Source: Desulfobulbaceae bacterium (GTDB taxonomy: Bacteria; Desulfobacterota; Desulfobulbia; Desulfobulbales; SURF-16). From it: DNA of 51,800 nucleotides. Numbering within the stretch: position 1 is the first letter of the stretch; each line of letters begins with the position of its first letter. The stretch spans positions 1 to 51,800 of the forward strand of contig JALNXE010000021.1 of NCBI GenBank assembly GCA_023230525.1. Reading direction: 5' to 3'. The notes under the pieces were generated by a model. It was not told where the DNA came from and did not search any database. It was given only the letters and a program-made list of their open reading frames with translations. Below are positions 31,095 to 41,712 of the stretch, piece by piece. The translations under genes and the position numbers were made by a program.

Positions 31095-34000
31095 TTAGAA
31101 CGACAGTTGAAATTTAACGGAGGCAGTCTGGTTGAGGTAATCCTCACGGCCTTCAAGATCGTAGCGGGCAACAACCTCCATACTGTTGGCGCAATACATT
31201 TCCAGGCCGAGACCACCGCGGTATATCCAGGGAGAGGGATCAAGGCCCTTGGTGGTAAATGCCGCGCCGCCACCGACAAAGGAGGACCCTATCGAGGATT
31301 CATCGGCAATGAAATCATAGCCGACACCGAGATTGGCGGCCAACGTCATGCTGTCAGTCAAGGCATGATTATATTTTCCATCAATGCTGAGCACGAGTTC
31401 ATCAGTTGTGTCGCTACCCACCCGCAGATTAAGATCTCCGGCGCCTTTTTCGGTATAGCTGTCCGCCTCGATTGAGGTGTAATCCAAGCCGACGGAGGGG
31501 ACAAAAGTTGCCTTTTCGTTCACGTCAAGGCGATGGCTGACAGCGGCGCCTAAATGGTATGCGAAGCTGTCATAGTCGGAATCGGCAACGCGGCTGGGGA
31601 TACCGGTGATGTTGATGGTGCGCTCGCCATCATTGCTGTTATCCGCTATATCAGCCTGGAAATCCAGATCGGTTCGGGCATCAATCCCGTAGCTTCCATA
31701 GGCAATTGCCTGGTAGGTATCGATATCCGCCTCTTGATCCGCAGCGTCGGAGTTGCTGTCCACATCGGTTTGGGCATATGCCAGGGCTAATCCCAGGCGA
31801 GTGCTGGAGGACACTGCGGCATCAGCGCCCAATGCCAGGCCAAAGGTGTCAGCATCGTATCCTTCCACATCCTTGCGATCATCCTGCTCAGACCAGGAAC
31901 CAAAAGGCCTGAGCCACACTTTTTTGTCAGATAACACCGGGTCGCCCGAGGACAGGCCGCGTTTTTCCTTAAGACGCGTCTGAACGGTTCGGCCGGCATC
32001 GTGCATGGCGGCCATTGTGGCCTGGGCCATGCCGCCGTTCATGAGCGGGGTGAGTTGGCTCAGGGCGGCGGAAACTGCACCGGCGGAGTTCAGGCTGCCA
32101 AGAGCATAAATCAACTCTTCCATCTCTCCTGTCGGCGTATCGTTCATAAGGGAATCCAGCGTACGGGCAACTCCGGTCCCGGTGCCTAAACCAGCGCTTT
32201 GCACCGCTGCCAGAAAAGTTGTCATTCCCGTGTCAGTGAGGGACAGGTCTAAATCGTTAGCATCACTGGCCGGGGTAAACTTCCAGGCCAGGCTGTTATC
32301 GACCACATTGAAGCTTGCCCCGGTGGTCAAGGTGCCGGCTGAGATGACACTTGCCAGAACATCTCCGTCGGCAAATGTCTCATTTGCATCTACGTCTACC
32401 ACGATTTTGTTGTTGGCAGAAATATCAGCAGTGCCGGCTACAGCCAGTTGGCCATAGGTTGCATTATCCGTTGCGCCGATTTTCAGGACGCCATTGCCGC
32501 TTTGGGTATAGTCGCCACCAATACCGCCGGCAACACCGGCGGGGATAAACAGCGTGCCCGTGTTCGTCATGCTGACCGTGCCGCCAAGGGCAATACCGCC
32601 GGAGATTGTGCCGCTATTGACAACAGAGCCGGTACCGGCCCCGGCCATAATTGCATAGGCATCACCACTTTCAGCGCTTGCCGAAATGGTGCCGCTGTTG
32701 GTGATGGTGCCGTCTAATGTGCCGATAAGCACCGCGTTAACCGACGAGGCATTTGCAACGCCTGTAGCCGAAATGGTGCCGCTGTTGGTGATGGTGGCAG
32801 CTGCGTCAAGAGTGCCCACATAAAGTCCTACAGGATAGGCCGTGGAGCCCGCGCCTATGCCGGTTGAGGAGATGGTGCCGCTGTTGGTAAGGGCGCCGGT
32901 CAAGGTGCTGATATACACGCCATAGGCGCCATCGGAACTGGATGAGCCCACAGTCTGGGAGACAGTGATATTGCCCGTATTGGTCATGGTGCCGGAAAGT
33001 GTGTTGATATAGACGCCATATTCATTGTAATCGTCATATCCGTCAATGGTTGAGGTGAGGGTGATATTGCCGCTGTTCAGCATGGTGCCCTGCATGTCAC
33101 CGTTAACCCGAATACCGGCGCCATCATTGTTATCATTTGCCGCGAGAATATCGACCGTGATATCACCCGTATTGGTCACCGAGCCGGTGGCGCTGACATC
33201 ACCATTAAGATAGATGCCTGTTGCGCCATAGACATCTGAAGCAGTGGCCGCAGCCGTTACCTGGATGGTGCCGTTATTGCTGACCGCCCCGGTAACATTA
33301 TTTCCCACGTAGATGCCATAGGCCTCCGCATCGGAATTGCTGTCTAGGGCACTGACCGTTATGGTGCCGTCATTGGTCAGGGTGCTGGAAACCTCACCGT
33401 TGATATAAATGCCGTAAGCGGTGGCGTACGATCCGCCATGTCTGTTGTAGTTGCTGGCACTGGCGGTAATGGTGCCGGTGCTCGTGTTGGTGAGAGCGCC
33501 CGACAGGTTGCCGCCTACGTAGATGCCGTATGCCTCGTTGTTATAATCGTAGGCATTGATTGCCGTGGCGGTAATTGCGCCTGAGTTGGACAGGGTGCCT
33601 GACAAGTCACCGCTGATGTTAATGCCGTAGGCGAAATTGCCGCTGCTGGTGCTATTATTGTCCACAATGGATGACACAGTGATGGTGCCGGTATTTTCCA
33701 GGGTGCCGGCCATCGCGCCGTCAACATGGATACCCATGTTGGTTTGGGAATCATCGGTATTCAGACCGTTGATTTCGATGGTGCCGCTATTGAGCAAATT
33801 ACCTGTGGCGCCGATATCTCCGATATAGATACCCTCAAGGTAGACATCATCGGTCGCCACGCCGGTAAGACGGATAACGCCGCTGTTGACCAGGGTTCCG
33901 GTCAGCGAACCCTGGATGTTGATGCCGTAATAGGTATCGCTGTATCCGGTGGTGCCTTCGATGCTGATAAGGCCGCTATTGGTAATGGTGCCGGAAACAT

Positions 34001-34556
34001 CGCCGCCAACGTAAATGCCATTGAATTCGCCGCTCTCCGGGCTGATGAAGTTGATGGTTCCCGAGTTGGTAAGAGTGCCGGAGACATCGCCGCTCACATA
34101 AATGGCCGTACCGCTGCTGGTATTACTGATTTCAATCGTGCCGGCATTGGTCAGGCTGCCATCAAGATTGCCGTCATAATTAATCGCCGTGGTGGAGGCG
34201 GAGATAATTGCACCAGCCTGATTGGTTATGCTGGTACCAAGGGATAAGGCGTCCAGGGTGATGGCATACCCCCCCCCGTCTGCAAAAATAATTCCGCTGT
34301 TATCAATGGTAACGCCGGTTGCGCTGCCATCAACATAAATGGCGTTAGTCCCGCCGGTAGCATTTATTTCGCCGGTATTGGTAATAGTCAGCGAATCAGT
34401 CCCGGTCAGGGTGTAGAGGGTGCTGGCTGCGGTTTCTGCAGATGAGACGATATTGTCGGCAGCAACTGCCGGGGATGTGAACATCGGCCCCAGAGTCACG
34501 GCAACTGCCGCGGCGATGAGGTGGAACACTCGTTGGGCGGGATAGCGTTTTTTCAT
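31095..34556 (-). CDS. Type Va-like autotransporter with beta-solenoid passenger
   Basis: A 1153-residue outer-membrane/surface protein. Signal peptide ~1-32 (ends 'TSPAVAADN'). The passenger (~35-780) is a long series of imperfect repeats of the form xLTNSGTIxVxx with Asn/Thr/Ser-rich turns, i.e. a beta-helix. The C-terminal ~270 residues are an autotransporter barrel ('VWLRPFGSWSEQDD', 'GLALGADAAVSSSTRLG', 'FVPSVGLDYTSIEAD') ending in aromatic FQLSF, the usual BamA signal. It may serve adhesion or biofilm formation. The repetitive passenger produces many shadow frames. It is close to the terminator at 31033 and has a ~380-base leader region upstream. Confidence 0.93.
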   Translation of the reverse strand: MKKRYPAQRVFHLIAAAVAVTLGPMFTSPAVAADNIVSSAETAASTLYTLTGTDSLTITNTGEINATGGTNAIYVDGSATGVTIDNSGIIFADGGGYAITLDALSLGTSITNQAGAIISASTTAINYDGNLDGSLTNAGTIEISNTSSGTAIYVSGDVSGTLTNSGTINFISPESGEFNGIYVGGDVSGTITNSGLISIEGTTGYSDTYYGINIQGSLTGTLVNSGVIRLTGVATDDVYLEGIYIGDIGATGNLLNSGTIEINGLNTDDSQTNMGIHVDGAMAGTLENTGTITVSSIVDNNSTSSGNFAYGINISGDLSGTLSNSGAITATAINAYDYNNEAYGIYVGGNLSGALTNTSTGTITASASNYNRHGGSYATAYGIYINGEVSSTLTNDGTITVSALDSNSDAEAYGIYVGNNVTGAVSNNGTIQVTAAATASDVYGATGIYLNGDVSATGSVTNTGDITVDILAANDNNDGAGIRVNGDMQGTMLNSGNITLTSTIDGYDDYNEYGVYINTLSGTMTNTGNITVSQTVGSSSSDGAYGVYISTLTGALTNSGTISSTGIGAGSTAYPVGLYVGTLDAAATITNSGTISATGVANASSVNAVLIGTLDGTITNSGTISASAESGDAYAIMAGAGTGSVVNSGTISGGIALGGTVSMTNTGTLFIPAGVAGGIGGDYTQSGNGVLKIGATDNATYGQLAVAGTADISANNKIVVDVDANETFADGDVLASVISAGTLTTGASFNVVDNSLAWKFTPASDANDLDLSLTDTGMTTFLAAVQSAGLGTGTGVARTLDSLMNDTPTGEMEELIYALGSLNSAGAVSAALSQLTPLMNGGMAQATMAAMHDAGRTVQTRLKEKRGLSSGDPVLSDKKVWLRPFGSWSEQDDRKDVEGYDADTFGLALGADAAVSSSTRLGLALAYAQTDVDSNSDAADQEADIDTYQAIAYGSYGIDARTDLDFQADIADNSNDGERTINITGIPSRVADSDYDSFAYHLGAAVSHRLDVNEKATFVPSVGLDYTSIEADSYTEKGAGDLNLRVGSDTTDELVLSIDGKYNHALTDSMTLAANLGVGYDFIADESSIGSSFVGGGAAFTTKGLDPSPWIYRGGLGLEMYCANSMEVVARYDLEGREDYLNQTASVKFQLSF

Positions 34557-34938
34557 TGGTCAATTCTCCTTCCGTTGCGGTAAATTACAAACCCCCTCTT
34601 GGTCTGCCCTAAGGCAGAGGCTAAACTTCAGAAACTATCCTAATTAGTTTCAGCAATATATGTCAAATGGAATGAGGAAGAATTCATAAATAAATTCTAT
34701 TCGTGTAAATAAAAAAGATGCTATTATGTGTTATGTATTTTGCGAGGCAACAATTGGTTAGAATTGATCCATAATGGAAGACCGCAGAAAGAACAATAAA
34801 GGCACAAGCAGGGTATTGATAGCCTGACAGGTGATCCACAAAATCTCAATACATAGCTTGACGAATAAATTCTCTTTAAGTAGATGTTTATTGATATGCC
34901 CTTAAGCTGTTTAATATTTCACCTAAAACCACTTTAAT
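34557..34938. other. Divergent gap, autotransporter / TPR-sulfotransferase
   Basis: About 380 AT-rich bases between divergent genes. It should hold both promoters. The only structure seen is a small hairpin, TCTGCC-CTAA-GGCAGA, at 34602-34617 in the autotransporter leader. No gene is supported. Confidence 0.5.
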
Positions 34939-37080
34939 ATGACAAAGATGAAACAAAAAATTCCTGCAAAATCCGCCAGGTTGGTATCTGCTAAAAAGGT
35001 GACCATTGAGCAGGCGCTCGAATTGGCAACCCAACATCAGGCTGCCGGGCGCCTGCATCAGGCGGAGGTGTTGCTGCGGCAAATTCTGCAGGCCCAGCCC
35101 AGGCACCCGTTTGCTTTGCATCTTCTTGGGGTGATAGCCCATCAGGCAGGAAATACCGGGCAGGCGGTGCATATCATCGAGCAGGCGGTTGACAGCTTGC
35201 CGACCGTGGGGCAATTTCACTCCAATCTGGGGGAAATGTACCGGCTGCTCAAAAATCTGGACCAGGCTGTTTACCATGGGGAAAAGGCGGTCGCTCTCAC
35301 CCCGGATTCCGCCACTTCGCACAGCAATCTGGGAATTGCCTATTACGACCGCCGGGAACTGGATAAGGCCGAGGCCTGCCAGAGGCGCGCGTTGACCATT
35401 GACCCCAGGCTCCCCGCCGCCCTCAACAACCTGGGCAGTATTCTGCGCGATAAGAAAGACAGGGACGGCGCCATCCTCTTTTACCGAAAAGTGCTGGAGA
35501 TCTCGCCCAGCTATGTGGAATCCAGCAATAACCTCGGTGCGGTGCTGACCGAGGCAGAGCAGCCGGAAGAGGCGGTAAAGGTCTTGCTGAACACCCTCAA
35601 GCTTAAACCTAATTACGCTGAGGCGCATTGCAACATTGCCACAGCTTTTATGGCCCTGGAGCAATTCAACAAGGCAACCGCCGGTTTTAAGCGAGCCCTG
35701 GAACTCAAGCCTGATTACCCGGAGGCATTTCTTGGCCTGGCCAAACTCAATCAGGAGCAGAAAAAAATGGCCGAAGCGGAGGTTATGGCCAATAAGGCCC
35801 TGGCGCTGGCTCCTGAAAAGGCGGAAGTGCACAGCCTGCTGGGGGGTATTTACGCCGAATCAGGCTATCCGGACAAGGCGGAGCAGGCCTACGCCAAAGC
35901 GCTGGACCGCGACCCTCATCTGCTGAGCATCCACCTTGGTAAAGGGCATTTACTGATGGAGCAGGGGAAACTGGAAGAGGCTGAAGCAACCTTCCGGCAT
36001 GCCCTGAGCCTTGATGCAACCAACCTTGGCGCAAGGCTGTCCCTGGCCCAGGTCAAGAAGGTGCAGGAGGGTGACGAGAACATGGCCGCTCTGGTCCGGG
36101 AGGCGGAAAAACTCGACACCATGATGGAGACCAAGGCCATTCCGCTGCATTTCGCCCTGGGTAAATGCTATGATGACACCAGGCAGTATGACCGGGCTTT
36201 CCCTCACTTCCTGGAAGGGTGCCGTCTGAAACGGAAACGAACTCTTTATGATCCGGCGGATAATGATAAGGTATGCCAGAACATACGTGAATTTTTTACG
36301 CCGGAAACCATAGAACGCCTCCGGACCGGGGCGTGCCCGTCCGACCTGCCGATTTTTGTGCTCGGCATGCCGCGTTCCGGGACCACGCTTACGGAACAGA
36401 TCATTGCCAGTCATCCCTTGGTGCATGGCGCAGGTGAGTTGCCTGACCTGATGATCATTGCCAGCCGCCCCAATGACACCGCCACCGAGGGCTACCCCCT
36501 GTCGCTGCAGGGTATCACCCCGGAAGACTTGCAGGCCATGGGTGAAAAATACGTAACGGGCCTGCGGCTGCGTAATCCGGCAGCCCGGCACATCACCGAC
36601 AAGATGCCCGCCAATTTCAACTGCCTTGGCCTGATTCATCTCATGCTGCCCAACGCCAGGATTATCCATGTCAAACGCAATCCGGTTGACACCTGCCTTT
36701 CCGGTTTTACCCGGCTGTTCAACAAAACGCAGCCGCAAAGTTACGACTTGGCCGAGATGGGCCGTTATTACCGAAACTATGCGCAGCTGATGGACCACTG
36801 GCGTAAAGTGCTGCCGCCTGGGGCATTTTATGAGATCCAGTATGAGGAGCTGGTGAACGATAACGAAAACCAGACCCGCGCTTTACTTGATTACTGCGGA
36901 CTGGAGTGGGATGAGGCCTGCCTGAACTCCCACAAGACGGAACGAAACGTCCGTACCGCCAGCATTACCCAGGTACGCCAACCGATCTACAAATCCTCTG
37001 TTGACCGCTGGCGGAAGTATGAGGGGCATCTCGGGCCATTATTGGCGGCCCTGGGGGATCTGGTGCCGGTCAGCCGCTGA
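34939..37080 (+). CDS. TPR-repeat sulfotransferase
   Basis: A 713-residue protein with about ten tetratricopeptide repeats (~20-430; e.g. 'PTVGQFHSNLGEMYRLLKNL', 'ATSHSNLGIAYYDRRELDKA') followed by a sulfotransferase domain (~470-700). The PAPS 5'-phosphosulfate loop is 'FVLGMPRSGTTLTEQII' (~473-489), and the 3'-phosphate region is 'NARIIHVKRNPVDTCLSGF' (~573-591). Such TPR-sulfotransferases (sulfotransferase_3-like) resemble eukaryotic tyrosyl-protein or glycan sulfotransferases; the acceptor here is unknown. No signal peptide, so probably cytoplasmic. The next gene starts two bases after the stop, indicating an operon. Confidence 0.92.
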   Translation: MTKMKQKIPAKSARLVSAKKVTIEQALELATQHQAAGRLHQAEVLLRQILQAQPRHPFALHLLGVIAHQAGNTGQAVHIIEQAVDSLPTVGQFHSNLGEMYRLLKNLDQAVYHGEKAVALTPDSATSHSNLGIAYYDRRELDKAEACQRRALTIDPRLPAALNNLGSILRDKKDRDGAILFYRKVLEISPSYVESSNNLGAVLTEAEQPEEAVKVLLNTLKLKPNYAEAHCNIATAFMALEQFNKATAGFKRALELKPDYPEAFLGLAKLNQEQKKMAEAEVMANKALALAPEKAEVHSLLGGIYAESGYPDKAEQAYAKALDRDPHLLSIHLGKGHLLMEQGKLEEAEATFRHALSLDATNLGARLSLAQVKKVQEGDENMAALVREAEKLDTMMETKAIPLHFALGKCYDDTRQYDRAFPHFLEGCRLKRKRTLYDPADNDKVCQNIREFFTPETIERLRTGACPSDLPIFVLGMPRSGTTLTEQIIASHPLVHGAGELPDLMIIASRPNDTATEGYPLSLQGITPEDLQAMGEKYVTGLRLRNPAARHITDKMPANFNCLGLIHLMLPNARIIHVKRNPVDTCLSGFTRLFNKTQPQSYDLAEMGRYYRNYAQLMDHWRKVLPPGAFYEIQYEELVNDNENQTRALLDYCGLEWDEACLNSHKTERNVRTASITQVRQPIYKSSVDRWRKYEGHLGPLLAALGDLVPVSR

Positions 37081-37082
37081 CT

Positions 37083-37922
37083 ATGGCCCGCCGGCTGGTC
37101 TGGTTAACCCTAGCGCTGGTTGTTTTGGCCGGCTGCACCCCCATCTCGCCGCAACAGCGCCGGGAAAATGCCGTCAGGCTGGCGGCTGCCGCGGGCTGGC
37201 GGGAAATTCGCCTGCCTGCCGAACGATTTATTCTTGCCGGCTTTATTCCGCAAGAAATTCCGCTAAACAGCAAGATTCTCACCATCTATATTGAAGGGGA
37301 TGGGCTTGCCTGGTTGACCTCCACGCGGATTTCAAGTGATCCCACCCCGGTAAACCCCATAGGGCTGGAGCTGGCGCTGCGGCATCCGCAAGGGCCGGCC
37401 GCCTATCTTGCCCGTCCCTGTCAGTATGTCACCGGCGGCGATGCCCGGGGTTGCACCAATATTTATTGGTCGGACCGGAGGTTTTCCCTTGAAGTTGTTT
37501 CCTCAGTCAGCCTGGCGATTGACCGTCTCAAACAAGAGTTTCGTGCCCAAGATCTGCAGCTGGTCGGCTATTCCGGCGGCGGAGCAATTGCCGCCCTGGT
37601 CGCTGCCCGCCGCAGCGATGTGACATCGCTCATTACCGTGGCCGGCAATCTTGACCATCAGGCCTGGACCAGAAAGCACGGGGTTCCGCCTTTAAGCGGA
37701 TCACTTAATCCGGCGGATGAATGGCAGGCGATAAGCACCTTGCAGCAGATCCATTTTGTCGGCGGGCGGGATACTGTTATCAGCAGTGATATCTTCGCTT
37801 CCTTCGCCAGCCATTTTCCAGCCCGGTCACGCCCGGAACTTGTCATAATCCCAGACGCGGACCATGTCTGCTGCTGGGTTGAGAGGTGGCCGCAGCTTTA
37901 TGAGTCGGGGGGCGGCAGATAA
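37083..37922 (+). CDS. Alpha/beta-hydrolase lipoprotein
   Basis: A 279-residue protein with a lipoprotein signal (lipobox 'VLAGC', Cys19). The body is an alpha/beta hydrolase: nucleophile elbow 'VGYSGGGAIAAL' (Ser ~162), 'IYIEGDGLAW' near the oxyanion region, a late acid ('GGRDTVI') and catalytic His in 'IPDADHVCCW'. It is probably an envelope-anchored esterase or lipase of unknown substrate. It starts two bases after the TPR-sulfotransferase stop and converges with the AsmA-like gene. Confidence 0.87.
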   Translation: MARRLVWLTLALVVLAGCTPISPQQRRENAVRLAAAAGWREIRLPAERFILAGFIPQEIPLNSKILTIYIEGDGLAWLTSTRISSDPTPVNPIGLELALRHPQGPAAYLARPCQYVTGGDARGCTNIYWSDRRFSLEVVSSVSLAIDRLKQEFRAQDLQLVGYSGGGAIAALVAARRSDVTSLITVAGNLDHQAWTRKHGVPPLSGSLNPADEWQAISTLQQIHFVGGRDTVISSDIFASFASHFPARSRPELVIIPDADHVCCWVERWPQLYESGGGR

Positions 37923-37977
37923 GCTCTGCTCCCTAACCGGTTTATCGGGCAGATTTCCTGGGCTGCGGCCTGCTCGG

Positions 37978-40900
37978 TTAGGGGATGGATTTTCCCCCTT
38001 TGGTTTCTCGGTTCTGCTCGTGTTTCCGTATGTAATCCTGGCAGGGAGACTTTTTGCTCTGGATGTTCAGGGCGTCAGACAGCCAGTCGGCGGCGACCAT
38101 GCCGGCAAAGATGTAGGGGGCAAAGAACAGACCACCGTAAGTCGTGGCGGCGGATTTCCATGGGATCACCTTGACGGCAGGGGCACGCAGCGGGCCTTGC
38201 ACATTGACCGGATCAGCCCGGTGGATCAGCCGCGACTTTTTCTTGGGCAGGAAAACGTAATCAAGCTTTTCATCACCCAGGTCAATGACCCCCTGGCCGG
38301 CGATGGCAATATTTTTGCCGTCGATAAACAAGGCGTTGGTGGAGAGAATGCCATCCTTGACACGGTAATCAGCCACCCCGCACTCGATATCCGTATATTT
38401 TTCGCCCATCACCTTGCTGGCGCTCCAGCCCACGAGATCAACAAAGACCAGATCAAGCAGCTGCTTGCGTATCTTGCCGTTGGTGACGGTCAGAAAGATG
38501 TTCCCGGCCAGGTTGGCCGCCAGTTCATGGGCGCTTGCCCCGGTTGAGGTGAGATTGACATCAACATCGAGATCCGCCGCAAAGTCGCGGGCGGTTTTTG
38601 AGTCCTGCAGGTCAAATGTCTTCCAGGGGTTGATATCCGTGCCAAAGGCCGTGAATTTCACCTGCGGGGTTCCCTGGGTACCCAGCTGCAATTCGAAGTC
38701 GAGTTCCCCCTTGGGATAGACAAGCCTGGCCGGGCTGATGGTCAGCCGGCCGGCTTGATTGCTGAGCGTCAGCTTGGCGGATTCAATCTTGAACCGTTCC
38801 CGGTCAAATGACAGGATGTCAACGGTGAGATTGCCGTCAGCCAGTTTTAACCAATGGAGATCAATCGGTTTCCGGGAAAAGATGGGCGTTGCCGGCGGTA
38901 TCTTCTTTTTGTGATTTTCAGGGGTTTTGTCAGGGGACTGGGGCAGGGAAAAATTTTGGGCAGTGATGGTGCCGTTTATCTGGGGCGGTTTGCGGTCAAA
39001 GAGGACCTTGATTGCGCTGTGCACCGTGGTTTGACCTGCGGTCAGGTCAAAATCAAAGGCAGTGTCGCCGCTATTTTTTTTCATCCGGCTGTCCAGGGTG
39101 ACAGGCCCGACAGGCGGCCATTGCCGATCAAGCAGGGCGCCGAGCAGTTGCAGATCCCGGGCGGTCAGGCGGGCATCGAGGGACAGGGTGTCGAGTTTTT
39201 TAAAATCAGTGAACTGGCCGTTGAGCTGCAGGCTCATCAGGTCCGAGTGGTTGCTGGTGAGGTGGAGAGAATCAAGGCCCAGGGTGCCGTCGCTGTCGGA
39301 AATCACCAGGTCGCCGACCAGGGGGTGTAGATCGGGCAGGGCACGGTTGTCCGCAAAGGCCGCCAGGGTATGGCCGTCGAGATGCAGTCTGGCTTCCAGG
39401 CGTAGGTCGCCCCCGGCCAGGAGGTCGTTGACAAAACCACTGGCATCAATGGTCGGTTTGGCACTGTCGCCCACCAGGAGGCGAAAGGATTCGAGCCCGG
39501 CCTTGCCGTTTTTATCGCGCAGATCGGCTTCGGCGTCAAAAGGGCCGAGTTCCGGCACCCGGTATCCCAGGGCCTTGGCCAGGGGGCGGCTGTTGGTTGC
39601 CTGGGCGCTGAGGTGGAAATCGGTGTCCCTGGGATGCCAGTTATCCGCCGCGTTCAGGGTGCCCAGCCTGCCCTTGGCGTTGACCAGCAAGATGTCTTTC
39701 CGGCCGGCGGTGATGGACAGGTCACTGACCAGGATCTGTCTGTCGTTGCCGCTTATCCGCCCGGTTGCCCTGCCTGGGCCGAGGGATGGAATCAGGTCCT
39801 GCCGGTGTACGAGGTTATTGAGACTGGCGGTATCCTCCGCGGTTGCCGTGAGGGAGAGCGCAATGCCATCAACAGCCGGTTTCGGCATAAAGGTGAAATG
39901 CTGGGCCGAGCCGGTGAGCGATGCCTGGAGCGGCGCGGTCGTGCCGGTTGTGATAAAAAAGTCATCAATACGGTGTTCGCCGTTAACGGTGTGCAGTCTG
40001 CCCCGGGCGCTGAGCCCGCCCAGATCGGGCAGCTCTTTGCCCAGGACCGCGGAAAGGGATTTGCTGTCCCGGCTCTGCATTTCCATCTCCAGGTCAATGG
40101 CCGCCAGGGGATCGGGCAGGTCCCAATTGCCGAAGCCGACCCGGCCCCGGGCGTGCACCTGCACGGCATTGCCGTCGCCGGCGGACAGTTTGATCCCGTT
40201 CAGCTGCAGGGCTCGGGTATCACCTGCGATTTTGTAGCGCACCTCCAGGGGGCCTGATAATGGCAGGGGCACACCCAGCCGTTCTCCCATGATGGCTGTT
40301 GCGGCGGATTTCATGGTCACCTCCAGATCATAGCCGGTATTGGGCCGGTGCGGATCAAGGGGAAAGCCGGCGATGCCGCCGGTCAGCTCCACCGCAATGC
40401 CCTGGGCGTCTCTGGTCTGGATGGCGATGTTGGCAATGGCCGGATCACCGGAGGATGAGCGGATATCGGCCCGGCCGTTAATGGCCCCCAGTTCCCATAC
40501 CTTATCAAAGAGCAGGAAGCGGGCGGCGCGGGTGGTGGGAGCGGCAAAGGTCAGGCTGAGATCGATGTTTTCCGGGGTAAGTGTTTGGCCGTTTGCCGTC
40601 AGGTCTGAATTGCCCGTAAGCCGCAGATCAAGCCCCTCCACGGTTTGCACCTGCAGCTTGACCTCGCGCAGGGACGGTTTGCGGCCCGAGCCGGTTATCC
40701 TGGCGGAGAGCTCCGCATTTTTTAATGTGCCGAGACTTGCCGGCAGCTTGGGCGCGAGCCAGGCCGGCTGCTCAACCTGGCCGGTGAGATCGAGTTCCAG
40801 GCCTGCGAGTTTGGCGGCATCAGCCAGACGGCCGGACAGTTTGGCCGTGGATTGGCCCGGTCCCTGCCAGGATGCCGCCAGATTTTCCAGGGCGAGCTGC

Positions 40901-41712
40901 TCAAAGGTGCCGGTAATTTGCGCCTCGGCCGTCAGCCCTCCCTGGAGGTTAAGGTCTTTTAGGCCGGCGGCAAGCGCCCCCAGGTCCGCCGCATGGCCGT
41001 GTAAAGCGGCTTGCACTTCAGCAGGAGAGGGATGGAAGTCGATCTGGCCCTCGGCGGACAGGTCAATGCCTTCCCCTATGGCGGTAAGAGAAAAAGGCAG
41101 CAGGCGGCTCCGCAGGGTTTCCTGGAGCTTTGGCAGGGCTGCGTTGATCTGCATTTCCCGGCCTGCCAGCTCGGTCTTGACCGCCAGCATGAGCTGGTCG
41201 GTGTCAGGTGACGGCCGTATGCTCAGGTCGCTGATGTGGGTGGCCGGCAGGTTGATTGCCTCGCCTGCCAGTATGAGCGATAATTTGCCGATGGCAACAT
41301 CGTGCAGGACGGGATTGAAGGGCAGCGGGGCGGGGAATGCCGGGCTGCCGGCCGAGTCGCTTTCCCTGAGCTCCACCCGGGTGTCGCCCAGCGCCAGGCG
41401 GGGAACATCCAGGCGGCCGGCAAGCAGGCCGGTAAGACTGATCTGCAGCTGCAGGGAACTGATGTGGAGCTGGTAGTTTTCGGCGGTATTTTCGATGGAG
41501 AGATCGTTGACGCAGAAGGTTGGCGACAAGGTCCGCGTGATCACGGCATCCTGCCGATACGAGATACGGGTGGCGGTGGCCTGCTCGAGGCGATGGATGA
41601 TCAGGGCCGCCAGGGTGGCATCGTCAACCAGAAGGTAAGCGCCGGTTGCCGCCAGCAAAGGCAGGGCGGCAATAAGCAGGGCCCAGGCGATAATAAGTTT
41701 GCTTGTTTTCAT
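37978..41712 (-). CDS. Large AsmA-like inter-membrane protein
   Basis: A 1244-residue protein with one N-terminal transmembrane helix (~7-28) and a very long beta-rich periplasmic region of repeated short strands ('LQISLTGLLAGRLDVPRL'), ending with an AsmA-type C-terminal domain (~1000-1180, 'LDVDVNLTSTGASAHELAAN', 'GVADYRVKDGILST') and a basic tail. AsmA-clan proteins (AsmA, TamB, YhdP) form groove-like bridges that move phospholipids to the outer membrane. Together with the Mla/Pqi operon at 2.3-5.8 kb it points to active lipid traffic. It is transcribed alone, convergent with the hydrolase gene. Confidence 0.9.
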   Translation of the reverse strand: MKTSKLIIAWALLIAALPLLAATGAYLLVDDATLAALIIHRLEQATATRISYRQDAVITRTLSPTFCVNDLSIENTAENYQLHISSLQLQISLTGLLAGRLDVPRLALGDTRVELRESDSAGSPAFPAPLPFNPVLHDVAIGKLSLILAGEAINLPATHISDLSIRPSPDTDQLMLAVKTELAGREMQINAALPKLQETLRSRLLPFSLTAIGEGIDLSAEGQIDFHPSPAEVQAALHGHAADLGALAAGLKDLNLQGGLTAEAQITGTFEQLALENLAASWQGPGQSTAKLSGRLADAAKLAGLELDLTGQVEQPAWLAPKLPASLGTLKNAELSARITGSGRKPSLREVKLQVQTVEGLDLRLTGNSDLTANGQTLTPENIDLSLTFAAPTTRAARFLLFDKVWELGAINGRADIRSSSGDPAIANIAIQTRDAQGIAVELTGGIAGFPLDPHRPNTGYDLEVTMKSAATAIMGERLGVPLPLSGPLEVRYKIAGDTRALQLNGIKLSAGDGNAVQVHARGRVGFGNWDLPDPLAAIDLEMEMQSRDSKSLSAVLGKELPDLGGLSARGRLHTVNGEHRIDDFFITTGTTAPLQASLTGSAQHFTFMPKPAVDGIALSLTATAEDTASLNNLVHRQDLIPSLGPGRATGRISGNDRQILVSDLSITAGRKDILLVNAKGRLGTLNAADNWHPRDTDFHLSAQATNSRPLAKALGYRVPELGPFDAEADLRDKNGKAGLESFRLLVGDSAKPTIDASGFVNDLLAGGDLRLEARLHLDGHTLAAFADNRALPDLHPLVGDLVISDSDGTLGLDSLHLTSNHSDLMSLQLNGQFTDFKKLDTLSLDARLTARDLQLLGALLDRQWPPVGPVTLDSRMKKNSGDTAFDFDLTAGQTTVHSAIKVLFDRKPPQINGTITAQNFSLPQSPDKTPENHKKKIPPATPIFSRKPIDLHWLKLADGNLTVDILSFDRERFKIESAKLTLSNQAGRLTISPARLVYPKGELDFELQLGTQGTPQVKFTAFGTDINPWKTFDLQDSKTARDFAADLDVDVNLTSTGASAHELAANLAGNIFLTVTNGKIRKQLLDLVFVDLVGWSASKVMGEKYTDIECGVADYRVKDGILSTNALFIDGKNIAIAGQGVIDLGDEKLDYVFLPKKKSRLIHRADPVNVQGPLRAPAVKVIPWKSAATTYGGLFFAPYIFAGMVAADWLSDALNIQSKKSPCQDYIRKHEQNRETKGGKSIP

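Noticed and set aside
30984..31475. 163-codon plus-strand frame as riboswitch target
   Set aside because: It runs antisense into the autotransporter barrel and crosses the bidirectional terminator; no ribosome site.
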